A stretch of 64,000 bases of DNA from Paenibacillus mesophilus (GTDB lineage: Bacteria; Bacillota; Bacilli; Paenibacillales; NBRC-103111): assembly GCF_005938385.1 (NCBI RefSeq), contig NZ_VCRA01000002.1, positions 434,001 to 498,000 on the forward strand. The letters are read 5' to 3'. Below the pieces are notes generated by a model. That model did not search any database and was not told the DNA's origin. It was given only the letters and a program-made list of their open reading frames with translations. Position 1 is the stretch's first letter. Each line of letters begins with the position of its first letter. Below are positions 36,105 to 44,807 of the stretch, one piece after another. Made by a program: the position numbers and the translations under genes.

Positions 36105-37007
36105 ATGACTTTGCAGCAGTTGAGGTACGTGATCGAGGTGGCGAACCGGGGTTCGATGAACGAGGCCGCCAAACGGCTGTTTATATCCCAGCCGAGCCTC
36201 TCCAATGCCATAAAGGAACTGGAAGAAGAAATGAAGCTTACGATTTTCGAACGTACTAACAAAGGAATTTCCCTTTCGAAAGAAGGCGCCGAATTTCTCG
36301 GATACGCCCGTCAGGTGATTGAGCAGGCCGAGCTGTTGGAGAACCGGTATTTGAACGCCAAGCCGTCGCCGCAGCATTTCTCGGTATCGACCCAGCATTA
36401 CGCATTTGCGGTGAATGCTTTCGTGAAGCTGGTTCGCGAATTCGGGCAGGACGAGTACGAGCTTGCTTTAAGAGAAACCAAAACGTACGAAATCATACAG
36501 GACGTCAAAAGCCAGCGCAGCGAAATCGGCATTTTGTACGTCAACGAATTCAATGCCAAGGTGATCAACAGGCTGCTCAAGGACGCCAACTTGACGTTTA
36601 CGAGCCTATTTACGGCGAAAGCGCATATTTTCATAAGCATCCGCAACCCTCTCGCCCGGCACGCGGTCGTTACCCTTGAACAGCTGCAAGATTATCCGTA
36701 TTTGTACTTCGAACAGGGGGAGTACAATTCGTTTCATTTTTCCGAGGAAATATTGAGTACACTCTCGCACAAAAAAAGCATCCGCGTCAACGACAGGGCG
36801 ACCTTGTTCAATTTATTGATCGGATTGAACGGATATACGATATCGACGGGGGTGCTGAGCGCGGATCTGAACGGGAACGAGATCATACCGGTTCCGCTCG
36901 CGAGCGACGAGACGATTCATGTAGGTTGGATCTGCCATCGAAACGCCGCGCTGTCGAAGCTCGCCGCCGCCTATATCGAGGCGCTCCAGCAGTCCTTGTC
37001 GGAATAA
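36105..37007 (+). CDS. LysR-family regulator, probable control of metE
   Basis: 300 residues behind GAAAGGAGCGG. The helix-turn-helix is at the N-terminus (LRYVIEVANRGSMNEAAKRL, SQPSLSNAIKELEE), with a periplasmic-binding-like effector domain after residue 90. It lies directly upstream of metE in the same direction with a 125-bp gap that contains two dyads of LysR type. That arrangement resembles MetR/MtaR-type control of methionine synthesis, although the classic metR gene is divergent. The effector is unknown. Confidence 0.9.
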   Translation: MTLQQLRYVIEVANRGSMNEAAKRLFISQPSLSNAIKELEEEMKLTIFERTNKGISLSKEGAEFLGYARQVIEQAELLENRYLNAKPSPQHFSVSTQHYAFAVNAFVKLVREFGQDEYELALRETKTYEIIQDVKSQRSEIGILYVNEFNAKVINRLLKDANLTFTSLFTAKAHIFISIRNPLARHAVVTLEQLQDYPYLYFEQGEYNSFHFSEEILSTLSHKKSIRVNDRATLFNLLIGLNGYTISTGVLSADLNGNEIIPVPLASDETIHVGWICHRNAALSKLAAAYIEALQQSLSE

Positions 37008-37019
37008 ACGGCCGCCCTT

Positions 37020-37085
37020 ATAGCTTCAAGCTATTACCGGTCATAGTTAATCCGATTTACATGATAGCGAATCTAATATGCTATC
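37020..37085 (+). promoter_or_regulatory. Two dyads in front of metE: candidate LysR-protein sites
   Basis: ATAGCTTCAAGCTAT at 37020-37034 is a perfect palindrome of the T-N11-A kind. GATAGC-N11-GCTATC at 37063-37085 is a second dyad with related half-sites. No SAM riboswitch or T-box is visible in the gap. Confidence 0.5.
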
Positions 37086-37132
37086 TTTCTCTTAGTGATC
37101 CGTCAATGGATTCGTAAAGGAGAGTGTTGCAT

Positions 37133-39409
37133 ATGAAAAGCGGCAATCTGGGCTATCCCCGTATCGGACGGGACCGGGAATGGAAAAAAGCGCTGGAGGC
37201 GTATTGGTCCGGCAGGCTGGAGGAGGAGGCGTTCCATGCGGAGCTGAAGGCGATCCGCCTTCGCAATCTGAAAGTTCAGCAGGAGAAAGGGATCGACATC
37301 ATTCCCGTCGGCGACTTCACGTATTACGATCATGTGCTGGATACGGCGTTCATGTTCGGACTCGTTCCCGCCCGGTTCCGCTCTACTGACCGTGAGCCGG
37401 GATTGGCCGAGTACTATGCTATGGCGCGGGGGAATCGCGAGGCGACCGCTTGCGAGATGACGAAATGGTTCAATACGAATTACCATTACATCGTGCCGGA
37501 GCTTGCGGACGTGAAACCCGTATTGGGGAGAAACCGTCTAGTGGAAGCGTATCGCGAGGCAAAATCGGAGCTCGGGATCGAAGGGAGGCCGGTCATCGTC
37601 GGACTTTACACGTTCCTGAAGCTGTCCAAAGGCTACAAACCGTCCGAGCTTGAAAACTGGATCGACCGTTTGCTGCCGCTGTATGGACAAGTGCTGCGCG
37701 AGCTGGAGGCGGAAGGCGTGCAATGGGTCCAGGTGGACGAACCGATATTGTCCATGTCGCTTCCCGCCGAGGAGTTGTTCCATGTCGCCCGTATATACGA
37801 TAAGCTGACAAAGGAGGCTCCCGGCATCAAACTGCTCTTGCAAACTTATTTCGAATCCGTCGACCATTACCCGGAAGTCGTCTCGCTGCCGGTTCACGGC
37901 ATCGGCCTGGACTTCGTCCATGACGGCGGGCGAAATCTGCAAGCCGTCCGTGAACACGGCTTTCCTTCGGATAAAGTACTCGGAGCGGGCTTGATCGACG
38001 GAAGAGGGATATGGAAAGCCGACCTGAAGGGCAGGCTGGAAACGTTAAAGATGCTGGGCGAGACCGTATCCGCCGATCGCATCGTCATACAGCCGTCGAG
38101 CAGTCTGCTGCATGTTCCCGTGAACGCCGCAATGGAGAACGGACTCGAACCGACTCTGCGCGAAGCGCTTGCCTTTGCCGATGAGAAGCTGGAGGAGCTT
38201 GTACTGCTGACGAAAGCCGGCCGATTGGGAGCAGATTCCATCGTCACCGAAATCGAAGCTTCTAGCTGCAGCCGCAACGCACTGCAGCAGTCTCCGTCTC
38301 GCACCCGCAAGCAGGTGCACAAGCGTATTGCCGAGCTTGCGAATCAACCGGCGACCCGCCGCTCGAGCTTCGACGTCCGTCGCGACAAGCAGCGGAAGAG
38401 ATGGAACCTGCCCTTGCTGCCGACGACGACGATCGGCAGCTTCCCGCAAACGACCGACATACGCGGGGCCAGACTGAAATGGCGAAGAGGAGAATGGAGC
38501 GGCGAACGGTACGAAGCTTTTATCCAAGAGCAGATCAAGGTGTGGATCGAAACACAGACGAAACTGGGCTTGGATGTGTTCGTCCACGGCGAATTCGAGC
38601 GGACCGATATGGCGGAGTTTTTCGGCGAGAAGCTGGCCGGCTTCGCCTTTACCGCAAGCGGCTGGGTGCAGTCTTACGGATCCCGCTGCGTGAAGCCGCC
38701 GATCCTGTACGGCGATGTTGAATTCGTGGCGCCGATGACGGTCGCGGAGACCGTCTACGCCCAGTCGCTGACGGAGGTGCCGGTCAAGGGAATGCTGACC
38801 GGTCCGATTACGATACTGAATTGGTCGTTCGTCCGCGACGACAAGCCCCGCGACGAGGTCGCCTACCAGATCGCGCTGGCTCTCAGGGAAGAGGTGGAGG
38901 CGCTGGAAGCGGCGGGGATCGGCATGATCCAGGTGGATGAACCCGCGCTGCGCGAAGGATTGCCGCTTAAGCGGGAGCAGTGGCCGCATTATATGGATTG
39001 GACGGTGCGGGCGTTCCGGCTGTCCACCTCCGCGGTGAAGGACGAGACGCAAATTCATACCCACATGTGTTACTGCGAATTCCACGACATGATCGATTCG
39101 ATCAGCGCGCTTGACGCCGACGTCATCTCGATCGAAACCTCGCGCAGCCATGGAGAACTGATCGGCAGCTTCGAGCGGCATACTTACGTCAAAGGCATCG
39201 GACTTGGCGTATATGACATACACAGCCCGAGAGTGCCGACGGTCGAGGAGATCGGCTCCATGATCGACAGAGCTTTGCGAGTGCTGGACCCCGCCCAGTT
39301 CTGGATCAATCCGGACTGTGGTCTGAAGACGCGGAACGTCGAGGAAACGATCGCCTCCTTGCGCAATATGGTCAAGGCAACTGAATTGGCCCGGGAAAAG
39401 TACGCTTAA
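37133..39409 (+). CDS. metE: Cobalamin-independent methionine synthase
   Basis: 758 residues; ATG 10 bp after AAGGAG. Catalyses transfer of methyl from 5-methyltetrahydropteroyl-tri-glutamate to homocysteine. N-terminal folate-binding barrel (about 1-370) starts with NLGYPRIGRDREWKKALEAYW; the catalytic barrel has the zinc ligands His644 and Cys646 (HTHMCYC), Glu668 (VISIE) and Cys729 (NPDCGLKTR). Length and all key residues match the family. Control is probably by the adjacent LysR protein. A terminator lies 16 bp downstream. Confidence 0.97.
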   Translation: MKSGNLGYPRIGRDREWKKALEAYWSGRLEEEAFHAELKAIRLRNLKVQQEKGIDIIPVGDFTYYDHVLDTAFMFGLVPARFRSTDREPGLAEYYAMARGNREATACEMTKWFNTNYHYIVPELADVKPVLGRNRLVEAYREAKSELGIEGRPVIVGLYTFLKLSKGYKPSELENWIDRLLPLYGQVLRELEAEGVQWVQVDEPILSMSLPAEELFHVARIYDKLTKEAPGIKLLLQTYFESVDHYPEVVSLPVHGIGLDFVHDGGRNLQAVREHGFPSDKVLGAGLIDGRGIWKADLKGRLETLKMLGETVSADRIVIQPSSSLLHVPVNAAMENGLEPTLREALAFADEKLEELVLLTKAGRLGADSIVTEIEASSCSRNALQQSPSRTRKQVHKRIAELANQPATRRSSFDVRRDKQRKRWNLPLLPTTTIGSFPQTTDIRGARLKWRRGEWSGERYEAFIQEQIKVWIETQTKLGLDVFVHGEFERTDMAEFFGEKLAGFAFTASGWVQSYGSRCVKPPILYGDVEFVAPMTVAETVYAQSLTEVPVKGMLTGPITILNWSFVRDDKPRDEVAYQIALALREEVEALEAAGIGMIQVDEPALREGLPLKREQWPHYMDWTVRAFRLSTSAVKDETQIHTHMCYCEFHDMIDSISALDADVISIETSRSHGELIGSFERHTYVKGIGLGVYDIHSPRVPTVEEIGSMIDRALRVLDPAQFWINPDCGLKTRNVEETIASLRNMVKATELAREKYA

Positions 39410-39424
39410 TAATTGGATATGCAG

Positions 39425-39457
39425 AGACGGTGCCGCATCGCGAGCCCGTCTTTTTTT
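39425..39457 (+). terminator. Terminator of metE
   Basis: AGACGG / CCGTCT stem followed by seven T. Confidence 0.75.
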
Positions 39458-39594
39458 CGCCAAGCATGTCGCAAAAGCCCAGGATCTTTGCCGGACTTTT
39501 CCTTTATTCGCCGCGAACCTGAAGCCCCGCCACGCCTATGGCCGATCATGTTATAATACAGGCTAACGACGCAAGAGCGGGACAGGAGGAGCAG

Positions 39595-40464
39595 ATGAAG
39601 GAACGCGAGCATAATCCAGGAGAGAGAAACGGTCGGGAAGACAATGACAAGGAATATGAGGCGATGCGGGAGGAAGAGACGGACACCCTTCGCGACGATG
39701 AGGCGGATGAAGAGGAAGAACGGAAATTTTTCGAGCGCAAAGAACGGACAAGGAAGCGGATTAGGAAAGGGATTACCATCTTCCTGATCGTCGCTTTGGT
39801 CGCCAACGGGGCGGCTTTCTGGCCGATGCTCTACAATTTGCAGGCGATCCGCTTTCTCGCTATATCCAGAGAGCTATCCAAGAGCGAAGCGATATCGCAA
39901 TACAAGCAGGCCGTCGTCACGGTCAGCACGGAGGACGGGAAAGGGACCGGATTTCTCATATCGCCGGACGGGTACATCGTAACGAATCACCATGTGATCG
40001 ACGGGAAGAAGAACGTGTTTGTCCGTTTTTCCGAAGGGACGAGCCATGAAGCGGAAGTGGTGATCAGCGAAGCATCCCGGGATCTGGCCGTATTGAAAAT
40101 TGCGCTGAACGGTGAAAAGCGGACGGCGCTGCCGCTTGAACGAGAGCCGAGCTGGAAGCCCGGGACGCATGTATATGTGATCGGCAATCCGTTGTTTTTC
40201 GACCACATTGTCAACCAGGGGACGGTCGTCGGGGAAATTCCGGTACAGGGGCTGGACGTTCCGGCTATGGCCATCGAAGCGCCCATCTACAAAGGCAACA
40301 GCGGAAGCCCGCTCTTGAGCGAGAAAGGCGAAGTAGTCGCAGTCGTCTTCGCGACGACGGAGATTGAGGATTCAGGAGAAACACGGAAAGTCGGCTTAGC
40401 CGTTCCGGTAAAGCATCTCATTCCTCTTCTGGACAAGATGGCCTGGGGCGGTCCGACGAAATGA
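39595..40464 (+). CDS. Membrane-anchored trypsin-like serine protease (S1C, no PDZ)
   Basis: 289 residues from the ATG after AGGAGGAG. The first 65 residues are extremely charged (Glu, Arg, Lys-rich) and cytoplasmic. One membrane helix (about 58-80) leads to an external protease domain with the triad His133 (NHHVI), Asp163 (RDLAVL) and Ser236 (KGNSGSPL). Unlike HtrA/DegP it ends without a PDZ domain. It probably acts in cell-surface quality control or regulated proteolysis. It is transcribed alone. Confidence 0.87.
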   Translation: MKEREHNPGERNGREDNDKEYEAMREEETDTLRDDEADEEEERKFFERKERTRKRIRKGITIFLIVALVANGAAFWPMLYNLQAIRFLAISRELSKSEAISQYKQAVVTVSTEDGKGTGFLISPDGYIVTNHHVIDGKKNVFVRFSEGTSHEAEVVISEASRDLAVLKIALNGEKRTALPLEREPSWKPGTHVYVIGNPLFFDHIVNQGTVVGEIPVQGLDVPAMAIEAPIYKGNSGSPLLSEKGEVVAVVFATTEIEDSGETRKVGLAVPVKHLIPLLDKMAWGGPTK

Positions 40465-40571
40465 GCAAAGGCTTCGATTAGTAGCTTTTCTGATAAAAAT
40501 CTACATATGCGACCATGACAACTTTGCTAAACTGTAACAAACGGATAACGGTTCCGATAAGAAGGTGTACG

Positions 40572-41927
40572 ATGAATTCCATCCATCCCGTCCAGCATGC
40601 GATCGACTATATCGAAGATCACTTGAGCGAGCCGCTGGAATTGCAGCATATCGCTGGCGTTGCTTTCATGTCCGTACCTAATCTATACAGAGCGTTCTAT
40701 GCGCTGACCGGCCATCCGATTAAAGAATATATCAGGAAAAGAAGAATCAGCACGTCTTCCTGGTATTTACGGTACACGGACAAACCGATTATCGACGTCG
40801 CGATCGAATGCGGATTCGATTCCTACCAAACGTTTACGAAAATATTCAAGAAGCTGGTAGGAATGACGCCCGGCACGTATCGCAAGGCGGACGTGTATTA
40901 CTCGTTCGAAGCCGTGAATCTTCTGGAACATGTTGCTTACATGGAGGATAGAGGGCTATCCGAACGACATCCCGATGTGAAAGTAATTCGCTTCTCGCCG
41001 GTACAGGTCGCTACATATCGGCATCAAGCTTCGAAACCGGACGGGATCGAGGAGGAAGCGGTCCGTCTGCTGTTCGCCCTGTTGGAACGCCACGGATGGG
41101 TTATGGAGAGAATCCGGTTTTACGGCACGAATGTGGAGCTGCCGTCGTTGGAGAAGCCGTTCGGGTACGACATCATGATCCCTCTCGACGAGACAAAAAC
41201 CGGTCTTAAGTTGGATGACTTTCAGATCGGTACGTTTCCGGGGGGGCTGTATGCGGTTGGTAAAAGCCTGGATACGGACGGCTCGAAAATTATGGCCGCT
41301 TGGGATCGGCTGCTGAGCGAATGGCTCCCGAGAAGCACCTTCGCACTTGGAGAACATCCGTATATAGAGGAGTTTCTGACTTATCAGGGAACGGTGACCC
41401 GAATGAAGCTGTACCTTCCGGTGAAACGGAAATTGGAGCGGGATACGCTTGAAACGATAATCGTTGAGCGTTTCACGGTATATGCCAGCAGAGTGCACGG
41501 CTTTGCCGCCCAGAAAGAAGCGGACGAACGATTGATAGCATGGATGAACCGGAATCGCTTGACCAGCAGACCGGGATTGCAATTATTCATGTCCTATAGT
41601 TACGGTGTCGAGCTGGGGGAGGAGTTCTGGTACGAGCTCGCTCTATCCGTTCCGAATCAAAGGGAGGCTGTAGATAGATATGTCGACGGGATTGCAGCCA
41701 AAGATCTGGGCGGCGGACTTTATGTCCGTCTTACAAGCGGAGCGTTCGGGATGATGACCGGGGTACTGGATAGGATGTACCAATGGATCTATGGAAGCGA
41801 AAATTACGTACTGGATGAGAGCAGGCAATGGTTTGCCGAATATTTGGAGGGAGAAGGCCCCGACTTAGAAAGATCGGCATCCGTAAGGTGTTATATCCCT
41901 GTACTGGCAACTGCCGAATCGGTATAA
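40572..41927 (+). CDS. AraC-family regulator with two GyrI-like effector domains
   Basis: 451 residues from the ATG behind GAAGGTGT. The AraC DNA-binding domain is N-terminal (about 1-105: YIEDHLSEPLELQHIAGVAF, IDVAIECGFDSYQTFTKIFK). Two effector-binding (GyrI/AraE) domains follow, at about 130-275 and 285-450, for example EEEAVRLLFALLERHG...PFGYDIMIPLD in the first. One such domain is usual; two is uncommon. A gene for a free-standing related domain follows 17 bp later, so the pair probably senses the same hydrophobic or cationic ligand. Confidence 0.85.
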   Translation: MNSIHPVQHAIDYIEDHLSEPLELQHIAGVAFMSVPNLYRAFYALTGHPIKEYIRKRRISTSSWYLRYTDKPIIDVAIECGFDSYQTFTKIFKKLVGMTPGTYRKADVYYSFEAVNLLEHVAYMEDRGLSERHPDVKVIRFSPVQVATYRHQASKPDGIEEEAVRLLFALLERHGWVMERIRFYGTNVELPSLEKPFGYDIMIPLDETKTGLKLDDFQIGTFPGGLYAVGKSLDTDGSKIMAAWDRLLSEWLPRSTFALGEHPYIEEFLTYQGTVTRMKLYLPVKRKLERDTLETIIVERFTVYASRVHGFAAQKEADERLIAWMNRNRLTSRPGLQLFMSYSYGVELGEEFWYELALSVPNQREAVDRYVDGIAAKDLGGGLYVRLTSGAFGMMTGVLDRMYQWIYGSENYVLDESRQWFAEYLEGEGPDLERSASVRCYIPVLATAESV

Positions 41928-41944
41928 ATAAGGAGGCATACAAG

Positions 41945-42541
41945 ATGGGAGAGAGGGTTTCGAATAACTGCCGGATGCACGACAATTACAAACCGTCGGC
42001 CATCCCCGGAACTTTGCGCTTGATCCATCATGAAAGCGCAAAAGTCGATGAAGTTCCGATAAACGGCCTTTCATATCCGACTATCCAATTGAACGATATG
42101 ATGCTGATCGGGGTAAAGCTGCAGGAGCCCTTCCCGGGGTTCGCCAGAAAGGCGGAATATTTGGCTGACGGTTGGAGTCGGCTCATCCGATTGTTGGATG
42201 GAATGCTTGTCACGGATACCCCGGCAACCTATTTCGTCTATCATGGAAGCGAAGCGAACCTATCCTTATGTGTTCAGATGGATGACCTCAGGGCGATTCC
42301 GAATGGTTCGGTTAAGATTCCGGTTCCTGGCCGCACGTATGCGGTCGTTCCGTATAAAGACTCGCTTCAAGATCAAGAAAAAATGTTTGTGGAAGTTTGC
42401 CGAGCGGATTTTGAGATGGATCAAGATGCGATTAGATTCGAGCTGTACGATGTACCGCTTGTTCCGTTTGCTACGCAGCAATGTGAGCTTAAATCATTTT
42501 TTCCGCTGCCTATCGAGGATCGTGTCCGGCTGCGGCCTTAA
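41945..42541 (+). CDS. Stand-alone GyrI-like effector-binding protein
   Basis: 198 residues; ATG behind AGGAGGCATACAAG. No DNA-binding domain. The C-terminal half (MFVEVCRADFEMDQDAIRFELYDVPL) resembles the effector-binding domains of the AraC protein encoded 17 bp upstream. GyrI-like domains bind lipophilic cations and other drugs; free-standing ones can sequester or hydrolyse ligands. It probably acts with the upstream regulator. Family assignment is moderate. Confidence 0.65.
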   Translation: MGERVSNNCRMHDNYKPSAIPGTLRLIHHESAKVDEVPINGLSYPTIQLNDMMLIGVKLQEPFPGFARKAEYLADGWSRLIRLLDGMLVTDTPATYFVYHGSEANLSLCVQMDDLRAIPNGSVKIPVPGRTYAVVPYKDSLQDQEKMFVEVCRADFEMDQDAIRFELYDVPLVPFATQQCELKSFFPLPIEDRVRLRP

Positions 42542-42588
42542 TTTCTATGCATACGATCCGAGTGGGGCAGATCACTGGGCCCGCCCGC

Positions 42589-43458
42589 TTAGGCGGACCA
42601 GTGCGCCGGGCGAGCGAGCGTCGGAGGAAGCTTGGTGTCGGCATTGCCCTTCGCCGAGTTAAGCTGAGGCTGCGTGAGAAAGAGGCTATCGGTAAGGTCG
42701 GCGCCGCTCAGGTCGGCGTCCCGGAAATCGGCCCCGATCAGGTCGGCCGCTCTCAAGTCGGCCCCTCTTAAGTCGGCGGCGATCAGATAGGCTCCTCTCA
42801 AGTTGGCTCCCCGGAGGTCGGCTCCTCTAAGCTTGGCTCCAATTAAGTCGGCCCCTCGGCCGTATGTTTTCTGACGCTGTGACGGATTTTTCTGCTTGAG
42901 CCGGGCGTCGGCCCGCACGAGCTCGCTTGTTCGCAGAAGCAGGGTGTTGACATTCGCCCGGTGTGCCGCCACATCCAATTCCAGGAGGGAGTCGGGACTC
43001 AGTCGCGTGAGGCGCTCCGTCTCGTCGAGCGCGGAGCTGACTTCTTCATGAATCGGACGGGCCGGCTGCAGCGTCAACGCCTCGGTCAAATACCAGAGCA
43101 GCTCGTGAAGCTGGCGCATGATCGGGAATACTTCGAACATCTGCTTCGCGGTACCCGGTGCCTCCCGCCAGTCTTTTCCTCCGTAGGTGACTTGGGCGAC
43201 CTTCTGGCCTGCGCCGAAGCAGTCATAAACGGTGCAGCCTCGAAAGCCGCGCTGCCGAAGGCTTTGATGCATGCCGCAGCGGAAGTCCGCCTGCAGATGG
43301 GGGCAAGGCCGGCCGGCGTCTTTGTCGATCGCAAAATCTGCCGATGCCGCGAAAGGCAGCGCAACACAGCATAAGCCGAAGCAGCTCTCGCAGTCGGCCG
43401 TCAGACTGAGGCGGTTCCTGTCAGAGCTTTTTCCTGTATAGTCGTGATTCTCGGACAA
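42589..43458 (-). CDS. Cys-rich N-terminal domain plus pentapeptide-repeat protein
   Basis: 289 residues, TTG start 8 bp after GGAGGAG. Residues about 20-85 are Cys-rich (CESCFGLCC, CPHL, CGMH, CTVYDC), suggesting a metal or Fe-S site of the kind seen in YkgJ-like domains. A helical middle part is followed by pentapeptide repeats (about 200-260), for example ADLRGANLRGAYLIAADLRG, forming a right-handed quadrilateral beta-helix. Pentapeptide proteins of the Qnr kind mimic DNA and protect gyrase, but this combination is of unknown role. The 3' end converges on the effector-binding gene. Confidence 0.87.
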   Translation of the reverse strand: MSENHDYTGKSSDRNRLSLTADCESCFGLCCVALPFAASADFAIDKDAGRPCPHLQADFRCGMHQSLRQRGFRGCTVYDCFGAGQKVAQVTYGGKDWREAPGTAKQMFEVFPIMRQLHELLWYLTEALTLQPARPIHEEVSSALDETERLTRLSPDSLLELDVAAHRANVNTLLLRTSELVRADARLKQKNPSQRQKTYGRGADLIGAKLRGADLRGANLRGAYLIAADLRGADLRAADLIGADFRDADLSGADLTDSLFLTQPQLNSAKGNADTKLPPTLARPAHWSA

Positions 43459-43554
43459 TGCTTGGTCTCCTCCGTCTTTGGCGATGGATGTATTTTCAAT
43501 TCTTATATATTAGTCCTCAATATTTTTCACGTCAATCTTTGTTTGCGCATGAAG

Positions 43555-43584
43555 TTGCGGCAATGGCCGGAGTTATTTTATAAT
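43555..43584 (+). promoter_or_regulatory. SigmaA-type promoter of the EF-G-binding gene and its leader
   Basis: TTGCGG, 18-bp spacer, TATAAT, 27 bp before the leader ATG. Confidence 0.6.
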
Positions 43585-43610
43585 GGTCAAGGAAAGGGAG
43601 GTCGGTAGGG

Positions 43611-43658
43611 ATGGCAAATGACTTTGCCGGAATCGATATCTACTCATGCAGAGCCTAA
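43611..43658 (+). CDS. Possible 15-residue leader peptide ahead of the EF-G-binding protein
   Basis: ATG behind AAGGGAGGTCGG with 7-9 bp spacing; encodes MANDFAGIDIYSCRA and stops 130 bp before the downstream gene. The promoter at 43555 would produce a transcript starting just upstream. The 329-bp gap from 43459 to 43787 holds nothing else but hairpins. Small translated leaders upstream of ribosome-protection genes often sense stalled ribosomes. Confidence 0.4.
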   Translation: MANDFAGIDIYSCRA

Positions 43659-43749
43659 CATTGGGGCGATACTTTGCATGGGGTTAGACAGATGTCGTTA
43701 ACATTGTCGCCCGAGAGAGCTAATATCGTTTCTAATAATGGGCTTTGCA

Positions 43750-43775
43750 CCTTATTCTATTCATTCATGATAAGG
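43750..43775 (+). promoter_or_regulatory. Hairpin covering the ribosome binding site of the EF-G-binding gene
   Basis: CCTTAT (43750-43755) can pair with ATAAGG (43770-43775), which forms part of the AAGGGG site before ATG 43788. A second stem GGGCGAT / GTCGCCC spans 43664-43712. Confidence 0.4.
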
Positions 43776-43787
43776 GGCTGACAAGCA

Positions 43788-44444
43788 ATGAGTACACCAT
43801 TTATTAGAAACCATCAATATAACTTGATCAAGAAGCAGGCCGACTTGCTTCAGCACGCGTGCAGCACCGTTTCCGATCCGAAAGTGGTGGAAGCGGTAAG
43901 ATACAGCGCACTATCCAAAATAATCGAAGCGTTCCCGGATGCAATGGACCATCAAAAGCAGTTGCTCGAGAAGCTTTCGACGTTAAATACGGCGGGAGAG
44001 TTCCAGCAATATTTGCACTCCTTGGAGCCTTACTTGACGGAGTTTGCGCAGGTGACGGAAAATCAGCTGAAGAAGCTGTTTCCCAAAAACAAAAAGCTTA
44101 AGCTTCCCGATTTATCCGGTATCGATTACCGTCAGGTGACTTACCTGGGCTGGGTCGATATCGCGACAAACAAATTGTTTCTCGTCTATGATCTGAACGG
44201 CCAGCTCGTCGGCATCGAAGGAAAATATACGCCGGCGGCCAAGAAGAGCATATGCTTTTTGTGCAATCGGCATGAAGAGGTCGCTTTATTCTCGGCGATC
44301 ACGAAAACGAAACCGGCCAACGCGTCGCCGGATTACTATAAGGCGATCGGCAACTATTTGTGCATGAACAGCGATTCCTGCAACAAGAACATTACGGATG
44401 TTACCGCATTGGAAAAGTTTGTTCATGACGTTACCGGGATGTAA
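43788..44444 (+). CDS. Elongation factor G-binding protein (FusB/FBP family)
   Basis: 218 residues. The N-terminal helical bundle (about 1-85) and the C-terminal treble-clef zinc finger with four Cys (CFLC near residue 164 and C-x5-C in CMNSDSC near 196) match FusB/FusC-type proteins, which bind EF-G, free it from fusidic-acid-stalled ribosomes and confer resistance. GWVDIATNKLFLVYDLNGQLVG is typical of the C-terminal domain. Chromosomal homologs are common in Firmicutes and need not give clinical resistance. Expression may be controlled by the upstream leader. Confidence 0.85.
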   Translation: MSTPFIRNHQYNLIKKQADLLQHACSTVSDPKVVEAVRYSALSKIIEAFPDAMDHQKQLLEKLSTLNTAGEFQQYLHSLEPYLTEFAQVTENQLKKLFPKNKKLKLPDLSGIDYRQVTYLGWVDIATNKLFLVYDLNGQLVGIEGKYTPAAKKSICFLCNRHEEVALFSAITKTKPANASPDYYKAIGNYLCMNSDSCNKNITDVTALEKFVHDVTGM

Positions 44445-44467
44445 CCGTATATATGGAGAGAGTCAGA

Positions 44468-44498
44468 CAGAGTCCTGCTTGTTAGGGCTCTGTTTTTT
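44468..44498 (+). terminator. Terminator after the EF-G-binding gene
   Basis: CAGAGTCC / GGGCTCTG stem (one G-T pair), followed by six T. Confidence 0.8.
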
Positions 44499-44616
44499 GT
44501 TTATTGGAGTTGTGTTTGGCGCAGGAACTAAATGACAAAAACATTAGCCATTATTGGTTGAAATAGGATAAAATTTGTTAAAAGGATGCTTCATCCATTT
44601 CCAATAGTGGGGTGAT

Positions 44617-44730
44617 GTGTTGGTCAAAGTACATAATTACATTCCAGAGTTACTGAAGTTGGATGATGCGGAGTATACGAAATATTTGGACGACTTGACC
44701 GAAAAACTTTCGTTTAATGAACCTCTTTAA
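44617..44730 (+). CDS. Possible 37-residue ORF upstream of the DUF4037 gene
   Basis: A GTG or TTG start beside GGGGTGAT gives about 37 residues including NYIPELLKLDDAEYTKYLDD. It lies in AT-rich sequence of the same character as the next gene and its stop overlaps an ATG of that frame. It may be a real small gene, the remnant of a larger one, or part of an untranslated leader. Confidence 0.35.
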   Translation: MLVKVHNYIPELLKLDDAEYTKYLDDLTEKLSFNEPL

Positions 44731-44807
44731 TGGACGATACGGGGAAGAATTATAAATGCAAATGGAGGGGTTTGATTAGTAGACCGGCTATGAAAGGAGT
44801 TGGCGAG

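Noticed and set aside
37008..37132. SAM riboswitch or T-box ahead of metE
   Set aside because: The gap is only 125 bp and shows no S-box core, no T-box sequence and no terminator; LysR-type dyads explain it better.
38045..39463. 472-codon open frame on the minus strand opposite metE
   Set aside because: metE is certain, the antisense product is His/Arg-rich without domains, and it has no ribosome binding site; it is a by-product of codon bias in GC-rich DNA.
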